A DNA stretch of 64,000 nucleotides, taken from Hygrocybe punicea (taxonomy: Eukaryota; Basidiomycota; Agaricomycetes; Agaricales; Hygrophoraceae). The stretch is from positions 2,790,001-2,854,000 of the forward strand of contig OY744468.1 in assembly GCA_963556145.1 (NCBI GenBank). The letters run 5' to 3'. This document shows, in pieces, positions 21,661-31,874 of the stretch. Positions within the stretch are counted from its first letter, which is position 1, and each line of letters begins with the position of its first letter. The translations under genes and the position numbers were made by a program. The notes under the pieces were generated by a model that searched no databases, was not told where the DNA came from, and saw nothing but the letters and a program-made list of their open reading frames with translations.

Positions 21661-22043
21661 AATCTGGCATAGAAATTTGTTGAAGGAATTGGACCTACAG
21701 TCGGATGAAACATCAATTTTATGATCCAATAATCAGGCCACGATTGCTATATCACACAACCCAGAATTCCACATGCGCTGTCATGCGGATGAAACATATA
21801 GATATCAATCTACATTTCCTACAAGATCACGTCGCGTCTGGTATCCTCAAAGTCACATATATTCCTTCCAAAGAAAATCTAGCGGACATATTTACAAAAG
21901 GGTTATCTTGCCTGCTTCACGCAAAGTTCACAGCCTCACTTGGTCTATTGACCGGAGAGGAACTGGAAAGAGTGAAACACGTAATGGAATACATGGACGA
22001 TGTTTACCGCAACCCAGAATGAGTTGAAGAGTATTCAACCAAG

Positions 22044-22330
22044 TGTTGGGAATAGTCACGGAAAGGATTAGTAATCCATATCACATGACCCCGGAACTCT
22101 CACCTGTCCGATGAATAATGCTGAAGCGCAGCAGTTATTCTACTCACCACAAGAAACTTCTAGTAGGTTTAGCTAGTAGTATAAAAGCCCTCTCAGAGAG
22201 AGGTAAATATAATTAAAATTCCATATAAATTACTTCAATAATCCTAGCCACCCGTTGCTATACTGTATATGGCTTATATAATCACATCACATTTCTCAAT
22301 CCGAGTTCTATGTTCGTGCAGGCTATAGTT
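22044..22330 (+). repeat. Probable copia 3' LTR
   Basis: It begins TGTTGGGAATAG 21 bases after the RNase H stop and has TATAAAAG at 22180-22187. The 3' limit is a guess because no 5' LTR is present for comparison. Confidence 0.45.
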
Positions 22331-22574
22331 TCGGTTAGTTTTGAGGGTATAGGAAGGAGCATACAATTACAGAATAGCAAAATTATTTTTTGGGAGAAAA
22401 AACACGGAGGTGTTTTTCCAAACCCAAAACCAAAGTCCAGACCTAATCAAAAGGAGTCTTATGAGCTGCGATTCCCAATTTTTAGGAGCCCAGCGACGCG
22501 TTGAGCGAAGTAGACTCCCACTTATTAGGAGATGGGCTGTATTCCTTGTGTGGTCTGTACAATTAATGTCGGGC

Positions 22575-22815
22575 GGGTATGTGCAGTGCAGTGGGGCATC
22601 TGCGTGATGTAAAACAGGTGGCATGCATGATGCAAGTGGGTGTATGCGCGATGCAATACAGGGGCATGCGTGATGCAAAATGTAGCATGCATGGTGCAAA
22701 ATTTTTAACAGGAGCATGCGTGGTGCAAAACAGGAGCATGCATTTGTGTAAAATGGGGAGCAAAGACCCAGGTATGCATAGCACAAAAGGGGGCGCATGC
22801 GTGATGCAAAGTTAG
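22575..22815. repeat. Degenerate GCATGCGTGATGCAAAA tandem repeat
   Basis: Roughly 8-9 units of about 22-30 bp based on GCATGCGTGATGCAAAACAGG, with alternating variants (GCATGCATGGTGCAAAA). The core GCATGC is palindromic. The flank 22331-22574 shows nothing I recognise. Confidence 0.7.
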
Positions 22816-23719
22816 TTTCTGTATTTATGGTTGATTCTGGGATAAGCTCAATATATTTTGGATGGTCGGGAGCTAGAATCAGCTAGCGTAGGTCTCTGAT
22901 TGGCATCCTTGCCTTTTAGAGGTGTAGCATAGTCCAATAGGAACATCAAGATCATGATTGTCCCTCTTATCAAGCCTGGAGGGGCTTGACGAGAATCTGC
23001 AGGCAGATTTCCACATGAGGCCATACCCCATGGCCAGTACCCCCACTGGACTTGTCTTGGTCATAGGGCTGAGCCATCAAAGCTCACCGAGGGGCAGTTA
23101 GAAAGCAAAAGGATATCAGGACTGCGATGAGCAGAGGGAGATATCTTGGGGAGCTGCAGCGAGTGAGGGTATGAAGCTGAGAAGCTCCAAACCTCAACTC
23201 GCCTAATTCGTACATAGACCTAATTCTAATTTACAATCGTACCTCTTGTTTTTAGAAAACAACATATGAAAGACTACCGTCTTGTATATCTAAGTGCACA
23301 GGCTGCACCCGCACTTGCCCATTCTACCCACTGCCAGCAGCCAGCTGGGTGGTGTCATTGGTGTGTCTCCCTCAGTTCCAAACTCACCATCATCCTGGCT
23401 TCATGTCCATTGATGCCACTGCGGCTGGTAGTACAAGTCGGCCTTGTTACACCCAGCAGTGGCCGTTGCTTCCTCGTTGCAAGGCTGAGCTAGGTGTGCC
23501 ACCCCGGCGCATGTTCAAGTTGGAAACTATTGCCAATTTTTAAAAAATTTAAATTTAGGTGCATTCAAGTTGACAGTCAGTGCTGGTAGTTCCATGACAT
23601 GTAAGGTTACTCTCATCAGCCAAGGAACTCCGAGTTGACTGGTCTTGGTAAAACAGGTCGATGCAAACTGCGGATGGCATGAGCGTGAGGCTGCTCGCAT
23701 GTATTGCAATCCTGGGCAG
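22816..23719. other. Intergenic stretch without recognisable feature
   Basis: I read both strands and found no family motif. Short open frames at 23266-23543 have no recognisable similarity. It ends at the target duplication of element D. Confidence 0.45.
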
Positions 23720-23775
23720 GTAACAATTAGTGATGCCGAAGTTCGGTTCGGAACCGATCCGAACCCGGTTTGAAC

Positions 23776-24769
23776 TAGGGCAGGTCAAGGGTATGCAATA
23801 CCCCCAGGGGTTAAGAGTACGGGTACCACGGGTTAAGGGTACGAGTCCAGCCTCAGAATACCCGCAGTACCCACACGGGTATGGGCTGTATTTCTTTTGG
23901 GAGAAGAAACATCAAAAACCCAATTTTTGGGGTATTTTTCGCTATTTTTGAGGGATATAATGAGAATCATTGCTTGTAAAAATATGTAAAAATGCTCTCA
24001 ACACTCCCCACAGTATTCTAAACATTGTGTTCCTTTACACTAAAGGGATCCGACCAGTATTCCGTCCACAATAATCATCAAAACCACCAAAAACAGGTAA
24101 AAATGGGGTATTTTGCATGTTTTTGAGGGATATAATGAGAATCATTGCTTGTAAAAATATGTAAAAATGCTCTCAACACTCTCCACACTATTCCAAACAT
24201 TGTGTACCTTTACACTAAAGGGATCCGGCCAGTATTCCGTCCACAATAACCATAAAAACCACCAAAAACAGGTAAAAATGGAGTATTTTGCATGTTTCTT
24301 CCTGTACCCCTGCAAAACCCGTGCCATACCCGTACTTTTGGCCTCGGGTACGTACCCGTGACGGGTACGTACCCGAGGCCAAAAGTACGGGTATGGCACG
24401 GGTTTTGCAGGGGTACAGGAAGAAACATGCAAAATACCCCATTTTTACCTGTTTTTGGTGGTTTTTATGGTTATTGTGGACGGAATACTGGTCGGATCCC
24501 TTTAGTGTAAAGGAGCACAATGTTCAGAATACTGTGGGGAGTGTTGAGAGCATTTTTACATATTTTTACAAGCAATGATTCTCATTATATCCCTCAAAAA
24601 TAGCGAAAAATACCCCAAAAATTGAGTTTTTGATGTTTCTTCTCCCAAAAAAAATACAGCCCATACCCGTGTGGGTACTGCGGGTATTCTGAGGCTGGAC
24701 TCGTACCCTTAACCCGTGGTACCCGTACTCTTAACCCCTGGGGGTATTGCATACCCTTGACCTGCCCTA
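23776..24769. mobile_element. Foldback element nested in D, one arm internally duplicated
   Basis: The left arm (to about 24359) and right arm (24360-24769) are near-perfect inverted repeats meeting at GTACCCGTGACGGGTAC. Outer ends are TAGGGCAGGTC and GACCTGCCCTA. The right arm is about 411 bp; the left is about 585 because 174 bp is tandemly duplicated (23949-24122 and 24123-24296). Flanking octamers GTTTGAAC and GTTTGCGG agree only in GTTTG, so the target duplication is weak. No ORF of note. Confidence 0.85.
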
Positions 24770-25458
24770 GTTTGCGGTTCTGGCACTGACATGCGGTTCA
24801 AACCGCGAACCGTAATGTATAGTTACCTACATAGATACTCATTTAGATACTTAATTTTTCACATTTTTTTCTATGCAGTCGCGTGAACTTAGGTCATGTG
24901 ACCTTAAACATACTCATGCAAAACACTAACTTGAACGTTACTCAACAACCACGGTAAGTAACGGCCTCATACTGTATTTTACTGACATTTTATTACATAG
25001 AACAGCCCCCCGTGGCCCACCTTGACCGCATAAAGAAGGCGCCCATGGTCAACTCCACCCAACAACCTCCCTCGCGTTCCAACGTGAGTCAAAGTGAATC
25101 AATGGCAGCAGCAGCAGCAGCAGCAGCAGCAATGGCAGTGGCAACACCACATACCACCACCCCGACAACAACAACAACAACAACAATGACGGCCAAATGA
25201 CAACGACAACGACAATGGCCAAATGACAACGACAACGACGGCCAAATGACAACGACAACGACGGCCAAATGACCGCAACAACAGCAGCAGCAGAGCAACA
25301 CCGGCGGCAGCAGCCAGGTACGTCCCCCAAATCCAGTCCCAATGACATCAGCTAACGAGGGGAATGGATGAGGCGATGATGAAGACCCACCTCACGAACA
25401 CGCCCTAGCCGCGTCAATTGACATGCGGACGCCCATAGGAAGTCCCCAGCCCCATCCA

Positions 25459-25514
25459 ACCTCGCGAAAACAGACGGAGCGTGTCAATTGACGCGTCCCC
25501 GTTCTTCGCGAGGT
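25459..25514. repeat. Dyad module in element D, best copy
   Basis: A perfect 10-bp inverted pair ACCTCGCGAA (25459-25468) and TTCGCGAGGT (25505-25514) surrounds the palindrome GTCAATTGAC (25483-25492). Less perfect copies lie on both sides within the same element. Confidence 0.85.
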
Positions 25515-25828
25515 AGGTAGCACGCGCAGACGCCCATGGGAAGTGCCTGGCTCCAACCCAACCTCGCAAAAACAGATGGAGCCCCCCCATCTACCTCGTG
25601 AGGGTGACAGCCGCGTCAATTGATGCGCGTCTGGCCCGCGCGAGGTATTTGGAGGTTGGTTCACAGTTCGAACCGCGTTTGAACGCAGACCGAATGCCAT
25701 GAAACCGTTCGACACGGTTCCGGTTCGGGTTTGGCATTTCGCTGAACTGAACCATCGGTTCCGGTTCTGGTTTTTCAAAAATAGCGAAAAACCGGACCAA
25801 ACCGAACTTCGGCAACACTAGTAACAAT

Positions 25829-26535
25829 GAAAATTAAACAATCCTCCGTATTCGCATGCCCACCTTGACTCTGATTTGTTGCAAACATCCCAGCCTCCAC
25901 CCTGACATCCATGGCCAACTCACGACCCTATCCATCATGGGCCACTTCTTTTTACCAGATACGATGGAAACACTTCTTGTTGCATTTTCCCTCTCCCATC
26001 TGGCGTTTCACTCGTGTGATTGTTGTTGCCTATCTATGTTGTGCGGCTCTCTTATCCACAACCAGAAATGGCTATCACAACCTCTCTCTTGGTGCTATGT
26101 TTACTATAGAAATAATGAATGCCATCAGCATTATCATTAACCCGATACGTGACTACCGCTACGAGAAGGACACTCTCTCCAAATGAACAAGTGTAGACGC
26201 AATCATCGAGTAGGTTCCCATGCCATAGCTAGTGTTTTTCGCCGTCCCAACCTCTTTTATAGGTCCCGAATACCCTATCACCAACCCATCAGCGCCGGTG
26301 CTTTGTTTGGCGATACCTCATTTGCACCAAGTGCCTTGTTCTTCTCATGGATGCCGCCGAGACATATCCCCTCTTCTCACAAGTCAATGCAGATACTCCT
26401 CCCATCCCATTTGATGGACAGTTGTTAGACAGGATTAGCCTGGTCACACACATCAGGAAATGGGTTTTCATCTTAACTGTCTTACTCCACTTATTCATTT
26501 CATTTAAGAGCTTTAAGCGCGCTAAGAACATTTAA
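25829..26535 (+). other. Open segments of unknown nature
   Basis: A frame at 25911-26186 encodes 91 aa with a hydrophobic segment (FTRVIVVAYLCCAALLSTT) and ends TGA. A second frame at 26347-26535 (62 aa) also has a hydrophobic helix (WVFILTVLLHLFISF). They could be exons of one membrane protein, but I do not recognise a family and could not place a convincing intron. Confidence 0.3.
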
Positions 26536-27331
26536 GTGGTCTAAGAACAAAAAGTATATACAGGAATTATAAGGGTTATACTAGTACATTGTGCTGCTGG
26601 CTAGAAAAAAGTATATCTATGGCTAGTTCTATCATAAAAGCACGTTAATCATCATTTAAATGTTTATTAGCGTGATCTTACATTCGGCGAACGAGACGTG
26701 TAATATCACCCCCATTACGGTGACCAATCACCTTGCGCATCACCGTATAGGTCACAATTTGAGTTGCGTTGATAGACGGTGCTTGCGAGAGGACGGTGAT
26801 ATTGTATTGGTTGCCGGATATGTTGTTAAATGTACTTCAGTGAGCGTCGATCACAGATATCGGCTAGAATATATGTTAGTCTTCAAATAATAATATCAAT
26901 TATGCATCTAACTTACCTCTAAATGACGCTGGCAGGTCGGACAAGTATTGATGCCATTTTGTAGGTGAATCTGAGGCAACATAGTGTCGTAGGTGGGATG
27001 TTGTAGACGGTTTCCTCAATGTGTGACTGTAGAGGTGACAATCAATGGTACACACAAACATTGGCAAGGTATCATACCATCCATAACACTGCGCGACCTT
27101 GCACATAGTAAGTTCAGCGAGGCTCTGTCTAGCAGCTCATAACGCCTGCTCATGGTGTGCATCTCACACGAGTAGTAGCCTTGTCCTGAATGAATCCATC
27201 TTCGAAGATTGGCAATGCGGTACGAGAACCGGACAACTTTCCATGTCCAAGTAGCTCAGTCAACCTGTATCGTGATTGATCCATCTGTGCTTGCCGGGCA
27301 TAATCCATCGTCTCCGACGAGTGAACGATGC
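26536..27331. other. Spacer downstream of the Plavaka stop codon
   Basis: AT-rich start with TTTAAG/GCGCTAAG motifs (26503-26545). On the minus strand, 27106-26900 is open for 68 aa and about 27310-27150 for about 55 aa, with no family I recognise. No transposon end could be fixed here. Confidence 0.4.
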
Positions 27332-27381
27332 TTAATGTAATTCTGGTGTCAGAAGATCAAATGAATGGTGGTCAATATACT

Positions 27382-28269
27382 TAGGGATGACCATGGGTTT
27401 GGGTCAACCCACGGTATTACCAAAACGGGTTGCGTGGGTACGGGTAGGGTGTTTGGTTTCATCACCCGTGACCATACCGTGACCCGTACCCACGGTTTGG
27501 CGGTGTGTCACGGGTTCATCACACAACCACCACAACCACCTCGACGGCTACGACCAAGGGCAAGCAAGCGTGCGGCAACCAGACAACCGACCGGAACAGT
27601 CAAAGGAAGGAGCAGGGAAGCGGCCAGGGGGTGGTGCTCCCACTTCCCGGCCTAGGTAAGTCTCAATTTCAGATCAAGTAATGAACTGTAGCTAACTACG
27701 CTATGACAACAACAACAACAGCATGGGGCAACAGCACGCAACGACAACGACACATCGCCCTCTCATCCACCTCGCGGACACGCAACAACAACAACGCGTC
27801 GCCCTCTCGTCCACCTCATGGACACGCAACAACAACAACAACGCGTCCCCCAGCCCGGGCCTTTGTCCACCTTGCGGACACGCAACAACGACGCGTCCCC
27901 CTTCGTCCACCTTGCGGACACGCAACAGCGACGACGGCGATGCGTCCCCCTCTCATCCCCCTCTTGTCCACCTCGCAGACACGCTACAACATGTCCGACA
28001 GCACATGCCCCCCTCGTTCCCCATGTTGATCACCTCGCGGACAAGCACGTCGCGTCAATTGACGCCGGCGCTGCATCTGCGAGGTTGCAGAGCGGAACGG
28101 GGGCTGTGGTGGATGGCAGGACGCGACAGTACACCACAGGTAAGGTGTACCGTCGTGACCCATGGATGTTCGGGTGCGGTGCGGGTCAAAACCGCCCCGG
28201 GTAAGGTGTTCACGGGTACGGGTGCGGTGTCAGCTGAGCCGACCCGTTCAAGACCCGTGGTCATCCCTA
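27382..28269. mobile_element. Non-autonomous hAT-like element E (888 bp)
   Basis: Ends TAGGGATGACCATGGGT (left) and ACCCGTGGTCATCCCTA (right) are almost perfect inverted repeats. The 8-bp duplication AATATACT is perfect at 27374-27381 and 28270-28277. Subterminal arrays are ACGGGT / ACCCGT. The middle has CAACAACAAC runs and a tandem repeat of CCACCTCGCGGACACGCAACAA type (27765-27990), then a dyad module at 28032-28085. Host: the last exon of the Plavaka transposase. Confidence 0.92.
28032..28085. repeat. Dyad module in element E
   Basis: ACCTCGCGGA (28032-28041) and TCTGCGAGGT (28076-28085) are inverted with one mismatch. The centre GCGTCAATTGACGC (28052-28065) is a perfect 14-bp palindrome. 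Confidence 0.82.
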
Positions 28270-31200
28270 AATATACTTGTTGGCATAAAAGGCTTTGAAC
28301 GCGTCAAGGGTCTGGTGGGGTTTGAGAACTTTTGGGACAGGTTCATCGCCAAAAATGGGGAGGAGATGGGCCGCACGAATCACAGAGTCAAGGTGAATGA
28401 TTGAGATAGACGGACTTCCGATCGCATCAAATTGGGGCTCTATAATCCATAGTCCGGTGTCTTCGTCTGGCTCATCGTGAAATCTTGTATACCAATGGAT
28501 GAGGGCACAGGGATACGTTGTCGATTCATAGTCAAAGCTGAAGAAGAGATGTACTCGTGCAACAGCCATTCCAAGCATGCCGGTGACGTCGGGATCTATA
28601 CTGAGGTAAACACAATCATAGCGTGGTGGACCTTTCCTCCATGAGGGTGTTGCCCTGATATACTCTCGGCACATGCCTCCCCACCCGCTTGGATCACTCG
28701 GTGCATAGAATGTTGCAGTAGCTGATTTATGAACACGAATTTTGCCACAAAACAAAGGGCAAGCTGAAATGGGGACTTCAGAAACAGGCAAGACACTGTC
28801 GGGATAGAGCTGGTCATAAAGAATTTGACGAAGAAGCGATGGAAATGTGGGCAGCTAAAGCTCGGTGGCAAGTGCAGCGACTGTTTGTGTGTAGGCTATA
28901 TTGCTTAATTAATAGAAGGGAAGAAAGATTCATTTTATACTTACAAACTTTTCGTGCAATATCAACATAAGCAGAGACCATAGGTCCCTCTATTGCGCCG
29001 TCATCCTTGTCATCACCCATATCGACGCTGGCGGATTGGTCATTACAACCTGCATCTGTTATTTCATCGTCACCGGTCCCGGTAATTGCTGCAGACTCAG
29101 ATGACACCACATTGTCATTGTCTTCGTCATCATCATCACTGGCTAGGTCAGCATCATCTTCATTACCTAGATTAACAATATTAAAGCTGTAATATTAATA
29201 GAAAATAGCACCCACTTAATTGTGTAATAACGCTTGACAAGCAGGTCCCTTCGAGCATTCCACAGACTGAGAAATCAGAGCGGAGAGTCGCAAGTTTATC
29301 CAGCCATTGATTTATGAGCAGCATTTGGCCAAGTGCCTCAAAACGACTTGATCTGCGCCATGGCTCCTTGACAGCTTTGATATGTTTCAATTCAGTGATC
29401 GATGAACACAAACCATTTGCTGCGCCATATAGCCATAGGTATAGTAAATAGTGTTTCATTGCATGCTGACGGGGGAGACCAAATCCTTTAGGGCGAACAC
29501 CACTTGTTCGAAAAATTTCCCGATAGTGAATAAAGTCTGCATAGGCACGTTCAAGGCATTGCATTGATTCTGCGGTGTGCACATTCTGTCGTGCAACATA
29601 GCAGAAGTCAAGAAAAGCACGAAGACACCGAATCATGTCAGAGGGGACATAGCCCTCAATTGCAGAAAGGTAGATCTTAGGAATAGGTTACAAGCCATAA
29701 GCAGTTGATAATCAGTTCACACACCTTCATCAATGCCTTTGAATCATTACCAGTCCACTGCTTGAAATGGCGGCCATGAGGAAACCGTCGGAGGCCGGCA
29801 AAGGGGGGGGCAAGGGAAATCCTGTGATTTGAAATGTAAGGATTGTAAAAAAGGAGGCGGAGATGACACACCGACGGTCAATGTCATCTAGGATCTCATC
29901 CGCACGTTTTCTACCATGTACAATGACAAGATAATCCTCAACCCACTGGACAAGATGGTCCTTGAAAACGCCTTTAATCAGTTGATGGAGAAGATCCGGC
30001 ACAAGGAGAATCCCAGCGTTTGCACGAGGAATGACAGATGTGAATGACTGGCCAACTTGTTAATCAAATATGAGCGGTTGGAACTTGTAAATGACATGCT
30101 CATGGTGCATCTCCCAGCAATTCCGTATTGATGCCATGCAACATCTAGTCCGATATTCTGGATGATGTGTTGCATATGCTCAGGGTTGCGCGAATGGCCT
30201 TCTTCTAGATCCGGTGCTGGAGAGATGCACCTGCGGCCAAAAATTAATTGCCCGTAAATGGGATGATATGACATGCTTACGTTGCGCACCATCCATTCAC
30301 TACACATAATACAAGGACCTGTTCCGGATAATCAGCAATGTAAGGACCAATGCCGTATATTGCTCTTCTGAAGTGATTGTCACAGCAGCGAACTACTTCA
30401 GGTGATTCCATTCCAGGTGTAAGAGTAGTAATGATTCTGGCAAGAGAAGCATGGAATAATTGTCATTTGAAATCGCGGAAATCGTCAGTATCGGCATCCG
30501 CCCGGTCAGCTGAAATATGCATTTATATAAGTTGAAAACGTTCAAATGAAAAGATATTACCTTTCGGAATAGCAAGAAAGGCAATAACAACAACGGCATT
30601 CTTGTGTCCTCGCCGTAGGGAGTTATGGAAGTTGCCGAGAGATAGATAAAGCGGATAATATTCTGTATGTCCTGTCATGACAGAAACAGTTGTCTTGTCG
30701 CTGCCAAGGAGAATGGGGACGAATAAGGCACCATGGTTGCCTGGATCGCGTGCAAGAATGTCCTGACATCGAGATAAGTATTAAACCTCAAATGAATACA
30801 ATACACCTACTGCTTGCCCCCATGATCAGTCACCCGACATGAAGTTTTGATACTGACGATGTCCATTCGCATTATAGTCTCGGTGAGGTGCGAAATCAAT
30901 TCCATCCGGAAAGTCAGGATTTGCCAGGAGTTTCTTAACTACTTCGTGAGGATCCCTAAACCAGACAATGTGCTTGGCACCTTTCCATGATGGAGATCGC
31001 TCCAGATCAAACTCTCCTTGGTATTTCAGAGTGAACGACTGCCAGGGAACGTCTCCAAGAGAAGCATTGTCAATGTGTTGGTACATATCATCAACATTAT
31101 TGAATGGGGCCAATCCGCCACGTTGGATGTTGGATGCTGTCCATAGTTCAAACAAAAGGTTGATATCACCCGCAGACATCTGAACCTTCTTGTAGAGAAA

Positions 31201-31734
31201 TTCTGCCGTCTCAAATTCTACACGTGAGCCAAATGGCGTCCAGTCATCCGGATTGGCATCTGCCCGAGGGGGTGGTGGGGCGTTGGGTTGCAAATAATTA
31301 CCATGCTCATCGCATGGTCGACCTAAAAGGTGAATGTTAATTTATCAGAGACGGACTCTCGAGAAAATGCATGACAATACCATTAAGTGAGGGATGCAAC
31401 TCGGTGAATGGCTGCCGGTGATTTTCTCGCAAGGGGTCATCGATAGGATCATTTACATTGAAATCGACATCAAGATCGACATCAGGACCTGCATGAATGT
31501 CAAGTTCGTTGTAAACTTGAGGAGAAGACGGCGGATCGATAAAATTATAGAGAGTTTCAGGTGGAGATGCAGCGCGAACGACAGGCGTAGGACGAGTGAA
31601 TGAATGGGCATGCTTTATCTGGGTGTGCTTCCTGAGACCGGAAAGATTGCGAAAATAGCGTTGGCATCCAGGAAAATTGCATGGGAGTCAAGGATTGGTA
31701 AGGGGCATCGAATAATACTGGGGTGCTTCAACGC

Positions 31735-31787
31735 CCGGGGACTGAGTGATGGGGGACTGAGTGATGCCGGGGGACTGAGTGATGCCG
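31735..31787. repeat. Three copies of GGGGACTGAGTGATG between divergent genes
   Basis: GACTGAGTGATG occurs at 31740, 31755 and 31773, each preceded by a G-run. Read from the right this is CACTCAGTCCCC repeated, which resembles CMC terminal motifs beginning CACT. It lies in the 166-bp gap between the Plavaka start codon and the divergent gene at 31875, so it may instead be a shared promoter element. Confidence 0.65.
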
Positions 31788-31874
31788 ACTAGTACTCGGT
31801 TCCCGTCACATGTTTCAAGTTGAAAAAATTTCTCAAGTCGTTCCACCCCATTTCTTGACCACTATCTCCCCACA

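Larger units (their letters stand above)
19060..22022 (+). pseudogene. copia reverse transcriptase and RNase H, broken
   Basis: RT begins with DKWVFHRKRDEMGAI and HKA-stop-LVAQG (TGA 19309-19311 where copia has Arg). After the insertion it resumes KPGVDFSETGTFAPVMWFETL, IQQMDVKGA (motif A Asp present), KQPAEFEDG, PIYGLRQAGNVWN. The YVDD catalytic block is WVNNL at about 20139-20153: both catalytic Asp are Asn. It continues PMLLLGIHIKRD, YATRVGELLYAVHATRPNIMYA, RNase H YIDADWGSNSHQKYISGYVF, TTEAEYVTATHAMKQLIW, and, after element C, HRNLLKELDLQ, MKHIDINLHFLQDHV, YIPSKENLADIFTKGL. Removing element C and one target copy rejoins LIW-HRNLL in frame. Confidence 0.85.
17394..22043 (+). mobile_element. 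Ty1/copia retrotransposon, decayed, 5' end missing
   Basis: Order: end of the gag CCHC knuckle, protease, integrase, reverse transcriptase, RNase H, then a TGTTGG-starting LTR at 22044. This PR-IN-RT-RH order is diagnostic of copia. The 5' LTR and most of gag are missing at the LINE junction. Two insertions interrupt it: about 19331-19770 in RT and element C (20830-21660) in RNase H. Confidence 0.86.
23728..25820. mobile_element. Non-autonomous hAT-like element D (2,093 bp), host of a nested foldback
   Basis: Ends TAGTGATGCCGAAGTTCGG (left) and CCGAACTTCGGCAACACTA (right), nearly the same as element A. The 8-bp duplication GTAACAAT is perfect at 23720-23727 and 25821-25828. The subterminal GGTTCGGAACC-type arrays resemble A. 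The interior holds the foldback at 23776-24769, a CAG/CAACGAC low-complexity block (25105-25300) and three copies of the dyad module (about 25380-25425, 25459-25514 and 25600-25650). Confidence 0.9.
27332..31708 (-). pseudogene. Plavaka (CMC/EnSpm-type) transposase, interrupted by element E
   Basis: On the minus strand an ATG at 31708 opens MPLTNP, meets TGA at 31690-31688, and continues with a C2H2 finger CNFPGCQRYFRNLSGLRKH near 31681-31611. It proceeds through several exons: DDWTPFGSRVEFETAEFLYKK and FRDPHEVV (31293-30826), GSDKTTVSVMTGHTEYYPLYLSLGNFHNS (about 30710-30620), APDLLHQLIKGVFKDHL, FAGLRRFPHGRHFKQWTGNDSKALMK, ELKHIKAVKEPWRRS, then PLFCGKIRVHKSATATFYAPSD to FYANKYI (28791-28270). 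Element E follows; beyond it the frame resumes IDHHSFDLLTPELH and stops at 27334-27332. All blocks match the Plavaka family in order. The TGA after the start (CGA-to-TGA likely) and the insertion make it a pseudogene; most of the body looks well kept. Confidence 0.86.

Noticed and set aside
25049..25348. Val/Leu/Cys-rich minus-strand ORFs
   Set aside because: Same reason; low-complexity interior of element D.
27701..28298. Repetitive His/Thr/Pro ORFs
   Set aside because: Tandem-repeat interior of element E; frames exist on both strands and span the element end into the Plavaka gene.
3526..31690. TGA read as an amino acid in the transposon genes
   Set aside because: Urease, CFIm68, DENND6 and the second transporter end with TGA at the expected C-termini, so TGA is a normal stop in this genome.
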